The translations under genes and the position numbers were made by a program. A model generated the notes under the pieces. It searched no databases. It was not told the DNA's origin and saw nothing but the letters and a program-made list of their open reading frames with translations. This document shows positions 33,871-43,433 of a DNA stretch of 64,000 nucleotides, piece by piece; position 1 is the first letter of the stretch; every line of letters begins with the position of its first letter. The stretch is from Paracoccus tibetensis (GTDB taxonomy: Bacteria > Pseudomonadota > Alphaproteobacteria > Rhodobacterales > Rhodobacteraceae), in contig NZ_FMVT01000004.1 of NCBI RefSeq assembly GCF_900102505.1, positions 277,015 to 341,014 of the forward strand. The letters run 5' to 3'.

Positions 33871-35889
33871 TCACGGCTTCGCCAGCATCCTCCGGAAGAA
33901 CGCCGCAGAAAGTGCAAAATCGGTCGCCGCGCGATCACTTGTCTCGCCGACGCCATGCCCGCCGGTGTCGCTGGTGCGGAGCATCACGTCCTGCCCCGCC
34001 TCCTTCAGCCTCTGGGCGAAGCGGCGGGCGTGGGCGGGGTCTACACGATCGTCATGGGCAGGCGCGTTGATCAGGATCGGCGGATAGATGATCTCCGCGC
34101 GCGGCCGGACCTGGTGAAGGGGCGAGTAGCCGCTCAGGTAGGCGGCGTCTTCCTCGGTGTCCGGATCTCCGTATTCCTCGATCCAGGCCGCCCCCGCCTC
34201 GTAGAGGTGAAAACGCAGCATGTCCGTGACCGGAACGTCCGCCTTGATGGCGCCCCAGTCTCGGGGGTAGCGCGTGGCCATGACGGCGGCCAGCAACCCG
34301 CCATTGGACCCGCCGACGAAGCCGACCCCACCCGGAGGCGCGATCCCGCGAGCCACCAGATCCCGCGCCACGGCCACGCAATCCTCGAAGGACTTCGGGC
34401 GGTTCTCCCTCATGGCCTGCTGGTGCCACGAGGGGCCGAACTCGCCCCCTCCGCGGATATGGGCGACCGCCACGCCGATCCCCTTCTCGAGGAGCGCGGG
34501 GCCGTCGAACTTCTGGTAATGTGCCGAGATGGCGATCCCGTACCCGCCATAGGCCTGCACCACGACCGGGACAGGGACCCGCGCCGCCTCGCGCGGCAGG
34601 ACGAGGTGGTAGGGCACCTGCGTGCCATCCGCCGAGGTGGCCTCGACCAGTCGCGCCTCCATGCCGGAGGCGTCGAAGGACGGCTTCGAGCGGGCAACCA
34701 GCTCAGGCTGCGGCGCATCATCAAGCGCGTCCAGATCGATCCGGTAGAGGCTGGGCGGCAGAAGCGGACCGTCGGCCCAGATGTTGAGGCGCATGTCGCG
34801 GTCATCGTCGGCATCGGGGTCGACGGCGTGCCAAAGGATTGCGATATTCGAGGCTTCCTCGGGCAGCGGCAACTCGCGGATATCCCCCTCGGGCTCGCGC
34901 AGGTCGAGGACTCGCAGCCAAGGCCGCAGGTCATCATGGCCAGTCAGCACGAGCCAGTCGCGAGACAGCAGAAGCTCATCGGTGCTGCTGCGCGGGCGCG
35001 GTGCGAAGATGACCCGCTCCAGGGGTGGACCGTCGAAGCGCCGCAGGATGACGCTGCCGGCCGGATGATCGCCGTCTTCCAGCGGCTCCCACACGACGAA
35101 GCGATCATTCGCGATCTTCGGCGACAGCCGCGGCAGATCGAGGGTGACGCGCTGCCCGTGCATCTCGACGGCGAGGGTGCTCGACCGGATCGTGTGCGAG
35201 ATTCGCAGCAGGAGCGGGCCGCCCTTCTTGCCGAGCGCGCGTCCGGCACCGGCGTCCACGTCATCCTGGGCGGCCTCGTGGATCACCGGCGCGTCCTCCA
35301 GCGCGGTGCCACGCCTCCAGGACCTGACCGTCCGCGGCCAGCCAGAGCGCGTCGCATGTTCGGGACTCGTTGCCGCGAACACCAGCAAGGTCTCCGGACC
35401 GTCCCAAGCGAGCCACTGCCGGGCGGGCGGCGTCTCGAAGCCGCCGGCGACGAAATCCTTTGCGTGCAGATCGAACTCGCGCCCCACAAGCACGTCCGAG
35501 CCATCGACCGACAGCATCATCATGGCGCCGCCCCCGCCCGACCGTCCGATCGGGCCGCGCCAGGCCCATTCCTTGCCGGTGTCGCGGCAATAGGCGTCGA
35601 GATCGAAGACCGGCTCCCACGGCGCGTCGGGCGCGGGCGTCAGATGCTCGGGTATCCTCCGCCAGAGGCCGCGCGGATGATCCGCGTTCTGGTGGAAGTC
35701 ATAGAGGTAGCCGCCCCTTTTCCCGCAGACGAAGAGCTTGTCGTCATCCTCGAGGATCGCCCTGAGGCGCTGCTGGTCAGCCTCGAACAGATCGTCATGC
35801 AGGCGCCGGGCCACCTCGGCGTTGCCCTCGGCGACAAGCGCCTTCGACCGCGGAGCTTCGGGATCTTCCAGGTCCAGATCGTCGGGCAT
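33871..35889 (-). CDS. Prolyl oligopeptidase family serine peptidase (S9)
   Basis: A 672-residue peptidase. The N-terminal ~400 residues are a beta-propeller-like domain (repeated strand motifs such as KIANDRFVVWEPLEDGDHPAGS). The C-terminal alpha/beta hydrolase domain holds the catalytic triad: Ser in GGSNGGLL (about residue 528), Asp in APAHDDRVDP (about 614) and His in TGGHGVG (about 645). VVVQAYGGYGIAISAHY and HIRGGGEFGPSWH are typical of prolyl oligopeptidases. No signal peptide is seen, so it is probably cytoplasmic and cleaves short peptides. ATG at 35889 has AAGGA 8 nt upstream; ATG at 35898 is too close to that site. Confidence 0.93.
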   Translation of the reverse strand: MPDDLDLEDPEAPRSKALVAEGNAEVARRLHDDLFEADQQRLRAILEDDDKLFVCGKRGGYLYDFHQNADHPRGLWRRIPEHLTPAPDAPWEPVFDLDAYCRDTGKEWAWRGPIGRSGGGGAMMMLSVDGSDVLVGREFDLHAKDFVAGGFETPPARQWLAWDGPETLLVFAATSPEHATRSGWPRTVRSWRRGTALEDAPVIHEAAQDDVDAGAGRALGKKGGPLLLRISHTIRSSTLAVEMHGQRVTLDLPRLSPKIANDRFVVWEPLEDGDHPAGSVILRRFDGPPLERVIFAPRPRSSTDELLLSRDWLVLTGHDDLRPWLRVLDLREPEGDIRELPLPEEASNIAILWHAVDPDADDDRDMRLNIWADGPLLPPSLYRIDLDALDDAPQPELVARSKPSFDASGMEARLVEATSADGTQVPYHLVLPREAARVPVPVVVQAYGGYGIAISAHYQKFDGPALLEKGIGVAVAHIRGGGEFGPSWHQQAMRENRPKSFEDCVAVARDLVARGIAPPGGVGFVGGSNGGLLAAVMATRYPRDWGAIKADVPVTDMLRFHLYEAGAAWIEEYGDPDTEEDAAYLSGYSPLHQVRPRAEIIYPPILINAPAHDDRVDPAHARRFAQRLKEAGQDVMLRTSDTGGHGVGETSDRAATDFALSAAFFRRMLAKP

Positions 35890-36094
35890 CGCAACCATCC
35901 TTGGCAGTTACTCGCGGTGAGAATGGCTGGCGAAGGAGGAACTTCATAGCTGAAACTGGCGCGGCACTGAAGCGCATTGGTCCGGATCGCTGCGCGTCGC
36001 GGTCGTCCGGCAGATCATTCAAAGTGGGATAAGCTCGATCCCGACCCATACGGGTCGCCGTGCCGGGCTCCATTGACCCTCGCGCCATTTGCAA

Positions 36095-36296
36095 GCATGA
36101 CGGTCCGCGATGGTTCCCGGACCGGCCACGCCGGATCGGGTGAAAAGGGAACGTGGTGCGGTGTAGCCATCAGGCGCCAAGTCCACGACTGCCCCCGCAA
36201 CTGTAAGCGGTGAGCCGATCCCATGATGCCACTGGCGCGCCGGCGCCGGGAAGGCGGGGGAGGCGACGATCCGCAAGTCAGGAGACCTGCCATCAT
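36095..36296 (+). ncRNA. Cobalamin (AdoCbl) riboswitch
   Basis: The leader contains the conserved blocks of the cobalamin riboswitch in order: GGTGAAAAGGGAAC, then AAGTCCACGACTGCCCCCGC and AACTGTAAGCGG (36179-36210), GCCACTGG (36228-36235), GCCGGGAAGGCGG, and the B12 box AAGTCAGGAGACCTGCC (36275-36291). It lies on the plus strand 160 nt before the first gene of the ABC operon. When cobalamin is bound, such leaders reduce expression of the downstream genes. Confidence 0.93.
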
Positions 36297-36457
36297 GACC
36301 GAAACCGACCCGGGCGGGGTGCCCCGGAGAATGACCGCATGTGCCGCGATCCGGCAGTGATCTAGCCCGACCGCGAGACGCGTCAGAGCCGGGAACGCGC
36401 CCTGCTCGTGCCGATGCGCCTTCTTCTGCCCCGTTCTTCGCATGATGAAGGACGACC

Positions 36458-37459
36458 ATGAACCATCTGACCTTGACCGCGCTTCTGGCGATGACGGCGA
36501 CCGCCGCCTCGGCCGCGCCGACCGCCTATCCGCTGACCGTCGACAATTGCGGACACGCGCTTAGCTTCCCGCAGCGCCCCGACAACGTGGTCTCGATCGG
36601 CCAGGCCGCGACCGAAATCCTCTACGCCCTGGGCCAGGCTGACCGCATGGCGGGGACGTCCCTGTGGTTCAACGCCGTGCTGCCTCGGTTCGAGGAGCAG
36701 AATGCCCGTGTCGCACGCATCAGCGACAACGCGCCCAGCTTCGAGGCGGTGCTCGCCAGGCGTCCCGGCTTCGTGCCGACCATGTTCGAATGGATGATCG
36801 GCGCAGAAGGCGCCGTCGGCACGCGCGCGCACTTCGCAGAATTCGGCGTTCCGGCCTATGTCATGCCCACCGACTGCGAAGGCAAGGACAACCTCGTCGG
36901 CGCGGATGGCACGCGCCTCGCGCCCTTCGACATCCAGACCTTGTGGGACAGCATCGACCAGATGGCCCTGATCATGGACGCGCAGGAGGCGGGGGACGCT
37001 CTGGTCGCTGACCTCAAGGCCCGAGAGGCGGCCGTTGCCGGTCGCGCTGCCGCGATGAAGCTCGAGGACGCCTCGGCCGCGGTGTGGTTCTCGTCCGCCG
37101 ATCTGCAGCTTGATCCCTTCATGGCCGGTGGGATGGGCGTTCCCGCCTGGATGCTGGAACGGCTCGGCCTTCGCAATGTCGTCACCACGGACGAGGAATG
37201 GCCCTCCGTCGGATGGGAGACGATTGCGCGCGCCGATCCTTCGGTCCTCGTGATCGCGCGCATGGACCGCCGCCGTTTCCCGGCGGACGATCACGAAGAG
37301 AAGCTGCGCTTCCTGAGGTCCGATCCGGTGACCAGCCGGATGACCGCCGTCCGGGAGGGCCGGATCGTGATCCTCGATGCCGAGGCGATGCATGCCGGCA
37401 TTCGCCTGATCGACGGCCTCGAGGCGCTGGCGGAAGCCATGGAAGGGCTGTCCAGATGA
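36458..37459 (+). CDS. Periplasmic cobalamin/corrinoid-type binding protein (BtuF-like)
   Basis: A 333-residue class III metal-chelate binding protein. The signal peptide MNHLTLTALLAMTATAASAA is followed by YPLTVDNCGHALSFPQRPDNVVSIGQAATEILYALG. The segment LVIARMDRRRFPADDHEEKL and the C-terminal GLEALAEAMEGLSR complete two lobes joined by a helix. The cobalamin riboswitch upstream makes corrinoid or a related precursor the best-supported ligand; a ferric siderophore is the alternative, since the fold is shared. The stop overlaps the permease start by 4 nt. Confidence 0.88.
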   Translation: MNHLTLTALLAMTATAASAAPTAYPLTVDNCGHALSFPQRPDNVVSIGQAATEILYALGQADRMAGTSLWFNAVLPRFEEQNARVARISDNAPSFEAVLARRPGFVPTMFEWMIGAEGAVGTRAHFAEFGVPAYVMPTDCEGKDNLVGADGTRLAPFDIQTLWDSIDQMALIMDAQEAGDALVADLKAREAAVAGRAAAMKLEDASAAVWFSSADLQLDPFMAGGMGVPAWMLERLGLRNVVTTDEEWPSVGWETIARADPSVLVIARMDRRRFPADDHEEKLRFLRSDPVTSRMTAVREGRIVILDAEAMHAGIRLIDGLEALAEAMEGLSR

Positions 37460-38511
37460 GCGCGCAGGTGGATGTCGCGGCCGCCCGGCCGCCGCGGCTG
37501 CCGGGCTGGCTGTGGGCGGCGGCCTTGGTCGTGGCGGCGCCGCTCATCGGGGCGGCCCTGGGCGAGACGCCGATCCCGCTCGACACGGTGTGGCGGTCGC
37601 TGGCCAACCAGATCTGGGGCGCCGGCTATCCGGTGGACCCGATCGACCAGGGGATCGTCTGGTCCTACCGGCTGCCGCGTGCCTTGGTCGCGGGGGCCTG
37701 CGGCGCGGGGCTGGCGATCGCCGGCCTCGTCCTGCAGACGCTGCTGCGCAACGCCTTGGCAGACCCCTACCTGCTGGGCATCTCGGCCGGAGCCTCGACC
37801 GGCGCGGTGCTGGTCGCCGTGGCAGGGCTGGGCGCGGCCGTCCTGCCGATGTCGGCGGGGGCGCTTCTGGGCGCGCTGGCCGCCTTTGCGCTGGTCGCTG
37901 GCCTTTCGCGGCTGGCAGGTGGCGGGCCGACGGCGCGGGGCGCGGCGCAGATCGTGCTGGCCGGCATCGCCGGCTCTCAGCTCTTCAACGCGCTGACCAG
38001 CTTCATCATCGCGCGCTCCGCCAGTGCCGAGCAGGCGCGGGGCATCATGTTCTGGCTGCTGGGCAACCTGTCCGGCGTCCGGTGGGACGACGTGGGCCTG
38101 GCGGTCGCCGCTGCCGCGACGGCCCTCGGCGCGGCGATGTGGCATGTCCGCTCGCTCGACGCCTTCACCTTCGGCACCGAGTCCGCGGCCTCGCTCGGGG
38201 TGCCGGTCCGGCGGGTGCAGGGTGTCCTGATCCTCGCGACGGCGGCGGCGACGGCTGTCCTCGTGTCGATCACCGGAGCCATTGGCTTCGTCGGGCTTGT
38301 CGTGCCTCACGCGGCGCGGCTGCTGGTCGGCAGCGGGCACGCGCGCCTGGTGCCGGCCTCGGCGCTGATCGGGATGGTCTTCCTGATCGCGGCCGACGTG
38401 ATCGCGCGGATGCTGGTGCCGGGCCAGACCCTGCCGATCGGCGTGGTGACGGCACTGGTCGGGGCACCGGCCTTCGCCATCATCCTGATCCGCGCAAGGC
38501 GCATGCCGTGA
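37456..38511 (+). CDS. FecCD/BtuC-type ABC permease
   Basis: A 351-residue permease with about ten membrane helices. FecCD marks are visible: RLPRALVAGACGAGLAIAGL, VLQTLLRNALADPYLLGISAGAS, FVGLVVPHAARLLVG and the C-terminal PGQTLPIGVVTALVGAPAFAIIL. It overlaps the binding-protein stop (ATGA) and its own stop overlaps the ATPase GTG start. It forms the membrane part of the riboswitch-controlled importer. Confidence 0.92.
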   Translation: MSAQVDVAAARPPRLPGWLWAAALVVAAPLIGAALGETPIPLDTVWRSLANQIWGAGYPVDPIDQGIVWSYRLPRALVAGACGAGLAIAGLVLQTLLRNALADPYLLGISAGASTGAVLVAVAGLGAAVLPMSAGALLGALAAFALVAGLSRLAGGGPTARGAAQIVLAGIAGSQLFNALTSFIIARSASAEQARGIMFWLLGNLSGVRWDDVGLAVAAAATALGAAMWHVRSLDAFTFGTESAASLGVPVRRVQGVLILATAAATAVLVSITGAIGFVGLVVPHAARLLVGSGHARLVPASALIGMVFLIAADVIARMLVPGQTLPIGVVTALVGAPAFAIILIRARRMP

Positions 38512-39269
38512 CGCTGGAGGCGATCGACCTCGGCTTCCGCCTGCGCGGCCGCGACCTGCTGGACGGCGTCAGCCTTGCGCTGGCGCCCGGAGAGGTGCTG
38601 GGCCTCGTCGGCCCGAACGGCTCGGGCAAGTCCACGCTCCTGCGCCTCATTGCCGGGCTGACGCGCCCCGCCCGAGGCTGCGTCCGCCTTGACGGGGCGC
38701 CAATGGCGACCATGCCGCAGCGCCAGATCGCCCGGCGGATCGCGCTGGTCGCGCAAAGCGCCGAGACATCCGACCGCATCACCGTCCGCGACGCGGTCGC
38801 CTTGGGGCGCACCCCGTGGCTGGATGCCCTGCGCCCGTGGTCGGCCGAGGACGATGCCCATGTCGCCCGCGCCCTCCGGCGAGTCGATCTGGCCCATCTC
38901 GCCCATCGCGACTGGTCGACCCTGTCGGGCGGCGAGCGTCAGCGCGCCCACATCGCCCGCGCCCTGGCGCAGGACCCGCAGATCCTGCTGCTGGACGAGC
39001 CGACCAACCATCTCGACATCCGCCACCAGTTGTCGATCCTGAGCCTTGTGGGCGATCTAGGCCTCTCGGTCGTGGTCGCGCTGCACGACCTGAACCAGGC
39101 GATGCGCTGCGACAGGCTTGCCGTCCTGCAGGGCGGGCGGCTGCAGGCGCTCGGGCCACCGGACGAGATCCTGGATGCGGCGCTGCTGGCGCGAGTCTTC
39201 GGCGTGCGCGCAACCACCCTGATCGACCCGGAGGACGGCAGCCGCGTCATGCGCTTCCTGCCCTTCTGA
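38508..39269 (+). CDS. BtuD/FecE-type ABC ATPase
   Basis: A 253-residue ATPase. Walker A is GPNGSGKST, the signature LSGGERQR, Walker B ILLLDEPTNHLD and the switch His in VVALHDLNQAMR. It starts with GTG overlapping the permease TGA (GTGA), so the three genes are translationally coupled. The segment VALVAQSAETSDRITVRDAVALGRTPW is typical of siderophore and B12 ATPases. Confidence 0.93.
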   Translation: MTLEAIDLGFRLRGRDLLDGVSLALAPGEVLGLVGPNGSGKSTLLRLIAGLTRPARGCVRLDGAPMATMPQRQIARRIALVAQSAETSDRITVRDAVALGRTPWLDALRPWSAEDDAHVARALRRVDLAHLAHRDWSTLSGGERQRAHIARALAQDPQILLLDEPTNHLDIRHQLSILSLVGDLGLSVVVALHDLNQAMRCDRLAVLQGGRLQALGPPDEILDAALLARVFGVRATTLIDPEDGSRVMRFLPF

Positions 39270-39467
39270 TCATGCGGCGCCACATCGCCGCGAATGCCGT
39301 CTTGCCCGCGTCCGTGGCCGCTGCCTTCTGACGCGAAGGCAGACGAGGTGCAGACAACAGGATTGAAGCCGCGCGATCTGACGTGTATCCGCGCCTCATC
39401 CTAACCGAAGCAAGCTGACGGACTGTCTCCGCGCTAGCCAAGTCACATCTTGAGCTGGAGCCTGTTG

Positions 39468-41657
39468 ATGTCTTCCTCTTATCCGTCCTTGTGTTCCCTG
39501 CCCTTGTGCGCCTCGCTTGCCGCGCTCGGCCCGGCCGTCCTGTCCGCGCAGGAACTTCCGGTTCTTCTTGATGAGATCACGCTGGAGGCCGTGGCCCAGA
39601 CCGGGACCATCGCCGCGCCGGCGCAGCCATATCCCGGCGGGCAGGTCTCGACCCGCGCCCGGATCGGCGCGCTCGGCGATCTGGACGTGCAGACGGCGCC
39701 CTTCCGCGCCACCGCCGTCACGGAAGAGCTGATCCGCAACCAGCAGGCCCGGACCCTGGCGGACGTGACGCGCAACGAGCCCTCGATCCGGCAGGACGCG
39801 CCCAGCTTCAGCGAGCGCGACTCGTTCTTCATCCGCGGCTTCTCGGTGCCGAACCTCGACACGCTTTACGACGGTCTGCCCTACATCGCGAACCCGCGGC
39901 GCAGCGCGCTGGAGGGGATCGAGCGCGTCGATCTGCTGATGGGGCCGACCGCGCTGGTCAATGGCGGCGTCGGCCGGGTCGGCGGGACGATCAACATGAT
40001 CCCCAAGCGCGCCGAAGACGCAGATCTGACGCGCCTGACCACCGGCGTCGCCTCGGACAGCCAGGTCTGGTCGCACCTGGACATGGGCCGCCGCTTCGGC
40101 CCGCTGAAGGAGTGGGGTGTGCGGGGCAACCTGTCCTGGCGCGGCGGAGACACCGCGCTGGACGGCAACAGCACCGAGGTGGGTGTCGGCACGCTCGGCC
40201 TCGACTACCGCGGCGAGCGGCTTCGGGCGACGCTGGATCTCAATGCCGGCAAGCAGAACCTCGACGCGCCGACCTCGCTCTTCAACGCGGTGGCGCCGGG
40301 CGTGCCGGTGCCCGAGGCTCCGGACGGGCGCGTCAATACCGCGAACCCCTTCGAGTTCCACGACAGCGAGCACCGCATGGCGGCGGGCCGCGTCGAATAC
40401 GACATCGCCCCCTCGACCACGATCTACGGCGCCTTCGGAGCCAGCCGCTATCGCGAGGACTTCCTCAGCTCGAACTACACGATCACCGCGCCGAATGGCG
40501 ACGCGATCAACGAGCTGGGCTTCAACCCGCAGGAGATCGAGGGCCGCGCGGCCGAAATCGGCCTTCGGACCGAGGTGATGACCGGCGGGCTCAGCCACCG
40601 CATCAGCCTGTCCGCCGCCTATGCGCTGAACCGCAACAACCGGGGCGAGTTCAACCCGCGGCTGCTGGGCTTTCCGACCCTGCCGACCAACATCTACGAC
40701 CCGGTCTATCTGCCCGGCGCGCCGGACCTGTCGGGCCTGCCGACCTCGGACGGGCTGATCCCCTTTGCCGACCTGCGCAGCCGCTCGGTCGCGCTGTCGG
40801 ACACGGTCTCACTGCCCGGCAACCGGGTGCAGGTCACCTTCGGCGGCCGCTGGCAGGAGATCCGCATACAGGGCTTCAACACCCGGCCCGGCAACCCGGA
40901 CGCCCCGGTGGGCGCGCGGAACTATCTCTACGAGGACAGCGCCTTTACGCCGGCGCTTGCGGCTTCATGGCAGGTGCGCGACGGGCTGAACCTTTACGCG
41001 AACTATGTCGAGGCGCTGACCGAGGGGCCGACCGCGCCGCTGGTCGCAGAGAACGCGGGCGAGCTGTTCCCCGCGGTGGTCAACCGCCAGCGCGAGATCG
41101 GGATGAAGTATGACCTCGGCACCGTGACGCTTGGCGCGAGCCTCTTCGAGATCCGTCAGCCGAACGGCATCACCGACCCGGCCACGAACGTCTTCTCGCT
41201 CTCCGGCCAGCAGCGCAATCGCGGGCTGGAATTGTCGGCGGCGGGCGCGCCGATCGACGGGCTGCGGCTGCTGGGCGGCATCACCCTGTTGGACGCCGAG
41301 CTGCGCCGCACCCAAGGGGGCGCCTTCGACGGCAACGACGTGCCGGGCGTGCCGCGCACGGCCGCGAGCCTTTACGCCGAATATGACCTGCCGCAGGTCA
41401 AGGGCCTGACGCTGAACGGGCGGGTGCTGCATGGCGGATCGACCTGGTATGACCAGGCGAACACGCAAAAGGTCGCAGGCTGGACGCGGCTCGATCTCGG
41501 GGCGCGCTACGCCTTCGCCGCGCAGGGTCGCGAGATCGAGCTGCGCGCGAATGTCGAGAACGTGCTGGACGAGGCCTACTGGTCAAGCTCGGCCCGCGGC
41601 TTCCTCGCAGCCGGCGCGCCGCGGACATACGCGATTTCCGCGTCGATGCGCTTCTGA
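39468..41657 (+). CDS. TonB-dependent outer membrane receptor (siderophore type)
   Basis: A 729-residue receptor. The signal is MSSSYPSLCSLPLCASLAALGPAVLSAQ. The plug is about residues 45-185 (TRTLADVTRNEPSIRQDAPS region and ALEGIERVDLLMGPTALVNGGVGRVGGTINMIPKRA), and the rest is a beta-barrel ending SISASMRF-like with a terminal Phe. The plug sequence matches ferri-siderophore receptors rather than BtuB. ATG at 39468 has GGAG 7 nt upstream; TTG at 39450 is an alternative. It is 198 nt after the B12-type ATPase and convergent with the second siderophore operon, so it may serve either transporter. Confidence 0.92.
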   Translation: MSSSYPSLCSLPLCASLAALGPAVLSAQELPVLLDEITLEAVAQTGTIAAPAQPYPGGQVSTRARIGALGDLDVQTAPFRATAVTEELIRNQQARTLADVTRNEPSIRQDAPSFSERDSFFIRGFSVPNLDTLYDGLPYIANPRRSALEGIERVDLLMGPTALVNGGVGRVGGTINMIPKRAEDADLTRLTTGVASDSQVWSHLDMGRRFGPLKEWGVRGNLSWRGGDTALDGNSTEVGVGTLGLDYRGERLRATLDLNAGKQNLDAPTSLFNAVAPGVPVPEAPDGRVNTANPFEFHDSEHRMAAGRVEYDIAPSTTIYGAFGASRYREDFLSSNYTITAPNGDAINELGFNPQEIEGRAAEIGLRTEVMTGGLSHRISLSAAYALNRNNRGEFNPRLLGFPTLPTNIYDPVYLPGAPDLSGLPTSDGLIPFADLRSRSVALSDTVSLPGNRVQVTFGGRWQEIRIQGFNTRPGNPDAPVGARNYLYEDSAFTPALAASWQVRDGLNLYANYVEALTEGPTAPLVAENAGELFPAVVNRQREIGMKYDLGTVTLGASLFEIRQPNGITDPATNVFSLSGQQRNRGLELSAAGAPIDGLRLLGGITLLDAELRRTQGGAFDGNDVPGVPRTAASLYAEYDLPQVKGLTLNGRVLHGGSTWYDQANTQKVAGWTRLDLGARYAFAAQGREIELRANVENVLDEAYWSSSARGFLAAGAPRTYAISASMRF

Positions 41658-41665
41658 GCCGCGGC

Positions 41666-41700
41666 AGGCCGCCCGGTCGCCGCGTGCGATCGGGCGGCCT
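41666..41700. terminator. Strong hairpin terminator between convergent genes
   Basis: AGGCCGCCCG (41666-41675) pairs with CGGGCGGCCT (41691-41700), and the stem continues inward through a G-T pair and TCGC/GCGA to a 5-nt loop. TTCTTG follows. It ends the receptor gene; the ABC ATPase gene ends on the other strand 25 nt away. Confidence 0.88.
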
Positions 41701-41724
41701 TTCTTGTCGGCGTGCGAGGCGACC

Positions 41725-42483
41725 TCAGGCGTGGTGCAGCACCAAGGGACGCCCGTGGTGCTGCCCGACCCGGATCGACGCGTCATAGAGCGCCGACAGC
41801 ACCTCTTCCGTCAGCACCTCGGCCGGAGCGCCTGTGGCGAAGATCCGCCCGTCCTTCATCGCGACGACATGATCGGCCCAGGCCGCCGCATAGTTGATCT
41901 CGTGCACCACCATCGCGACGCTGCGGCCCCCGTCCGCGACCAGCCCCCGCAGCCGCACCATCAGCGCCCGCGCATGTGACATGTCGAGATTGTTCAGCGG
42001 CTCGTCCAGCAGCAGCCAGGGCGTGTCCTGGGCGAAGGCCATCGCAATATGGGCCCGCTGCGCCTGCCCGCCCGACACCTCGTCGAGGAAGCGCCCGGCA
42101 AGCGGCGTCAGGGCAAAGGCGTCCAGCGCCTCGGCCACCCGCGCGTGATCATCCGCGGAGGGGCGGCCTTGGTGATGCGGCCAGCGGCCGAAGCCGACCA
42201 GTTCCGAAAGGCGAAGGCGGCTGGCGATGGCCGTCTGCTGCCCGAGGATCGCCATCACCCGCGCCAGGCAGCCCGTCGGACATCGCGCCACGTCGTGCTC
42301 GTCCACCGTGATGCGCCCCGCCTGCAACGGCTCGAGCCGGCCGATCAGGCGCAGCAGCGTCGACTTGCCGGCCCCGTTCGGACCGATCAAAGCAGTCAGC
42401 CTTCCCTCGGGCAGGCTCGTGCTGATGTCCCGGAGGATCTGCGCCGTGCCGATGTGGTGGCTCACGCCCTCGATCTGGATCAT
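41725..42483 (-). CDS. Siderophore-type ABC ATPase
   Basis: A 252-residue ATPase. Walker A is GPNGAGKST, signature VSGGQAQR, Walker B WLLLDEPLNNLD and switch His in MVVHEINYAA. EINYAAAWADHVVAMKDG is the variant typical of the VctC/FatE-type iron-siderophore transporters. The start overlaps the permease stop by 4 nt. It is the last gene of the four-gene minus-strand operon; a strong terminator follows at 41666-41700. Confidence 0.93.
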   Translation of the reverse strand: MIQIEGVSHHIGTAQILRDISTSLPEGRLTALIGPNGAGKSTLLRLIGRLEPLQAGRITVDEHDVARCPTGCLARVMAILGQQTAIASRLRLSELVGFGRWPHHQGRPSADDHARVAEALDAFALTPLAGRFLDEVSGGQAQRAHIAMAFAQDTPWLLLDEPLNNLDMSHARALMVRLRGLVADGGRSVAMVVHEINYAAAWADHVVAMKDGRIFATGAPAEVLTEEVLSALYDASIRVGQHHGRPLVLHHA

Positions 42484-43433
42484 CGGATGCGCCCTTTCAG
42501 CAGAAGATAGAGGAAGAACAACCCGCCCGCGAATTCGACCACGACCGAGAGGGTCGCGGCCTGCCCCAGCTGGCGCTCGAAAAGCCACTGGCCGCCGACC
42601 AGCAGGCAGGCCGCGATCAGCGCCGCCGCGGGCAGCAGCACCCTGTGCCGCGCCGTCCGCGCCAAGGCATGCGCCAGCCCGGCCACGATCAGCCCGAAGA
42701 ACGCCACCGGCCCGACCAGCGCCGTCGAGACCGCCACCAGCGCCGAGACCAGCGCAAGCGCCGCCAGCACCAGCGCCTGATGCCGCAGCCCAAGCGAGAC
42801 CGCCGCGTCCCGCCCAAGCGCCAGCACGTCGAGCCGCGGCGCCATCCGCAGCGCCAGCCCCACCGCCAGGGCGGTCACGGCGGCGGCGATGGGCAGTAGA
42901 TCCGCGTTCACCCGGTTGAAGCTGGCGAAGCTGACGGACTGGACCACGGCGAACTCGCTCGGGTCCATGATCCGGCCGAGGAAACCGGCCATGGCGCGGA
43001 ACATCACCCCGAGGATTACACCGGTCAGGATCATGCGCGGAACGTCCCGGCCACCCCGCGCCAGTAGCGTTCCGAAGAGCAGGCAAGCCAGCGCCGTCAT
43101 CACCGCAACCTCCGAGAGGAACTTGCCCCCCGCCGGCAGCCCGGCATAGGCGGCGGTGCCGAAGCTCGCGACGAGCGTCGTCTGGATCAGCACGTAAAGC
43201 GCGTCGAACCCCATGATCGAGGGGGTCAGCACCCGGTTCGCCGCCACCGTCTGAAACAGCACCGTCGCCACCGCCACCGCCGCGCCGACGATGACCAGCG
43301 CCGCCAGTTTGCCCGCCCTGAGCCCCAGAACGAAGCCGCGATTGCCGGCGCCGAGCCCCTGCAGCATCCACAGCGCCGACAGCGCCGCGAGAAGCGCGAC
43401 CAGCCCGGCCAGCATCCACCCCGACCTATCCAT
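42480..43433 (-). CDS. Siderophore-type ABC permease (FecCD family), second subunit
   Basis: A 317-residue permease with about nine membrane helices. Family marks include FQTVAANRVLTPSIMGFDALYVL and VGPVAFFGLIVAGLAHALARTA. It is coupled to the first permease (8-nt overlap) and the ATPase (4-nt overlap). A pair of non-identical permeases, as in FatCD, VctDG or CeuBC, forms the channel. Confidence 0.92.
   Translation of the reverse strand: MDRSGWMLAGLVALLAALSALWMLQGLGAGNRGFVLGLRAGKLAALVIVGAAVAVATVLFQTVAANRVLTPSIMGFDALYVLIQTTLVASFGTAAYAGLPAGGKFLSEVAVMTALACLLFGTLLARGGRDVPRMILTGVILGVMFRAMAGFLGRIMDPSEFAVVQSVSFASFNRVNADLLPIAAAVTALAVGLALRMAPRLDVLALGRDAAVSLGLRHQALVLAALALVSALVAVSTALVGPVAFFGLIVAGLAHALARTARHRVLLPAAALIAACLLVGGQWLFERQLGQAATLSVVVEFAGGLFFLYLLLKGRIR

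Noticed and set aside
33799..35949. A 716-codon plus-strand frame opposite the S9 peptidase
   Set aside because: The minus-strand frame has a full catalytic triad; the plus-strand frame is its shadow.
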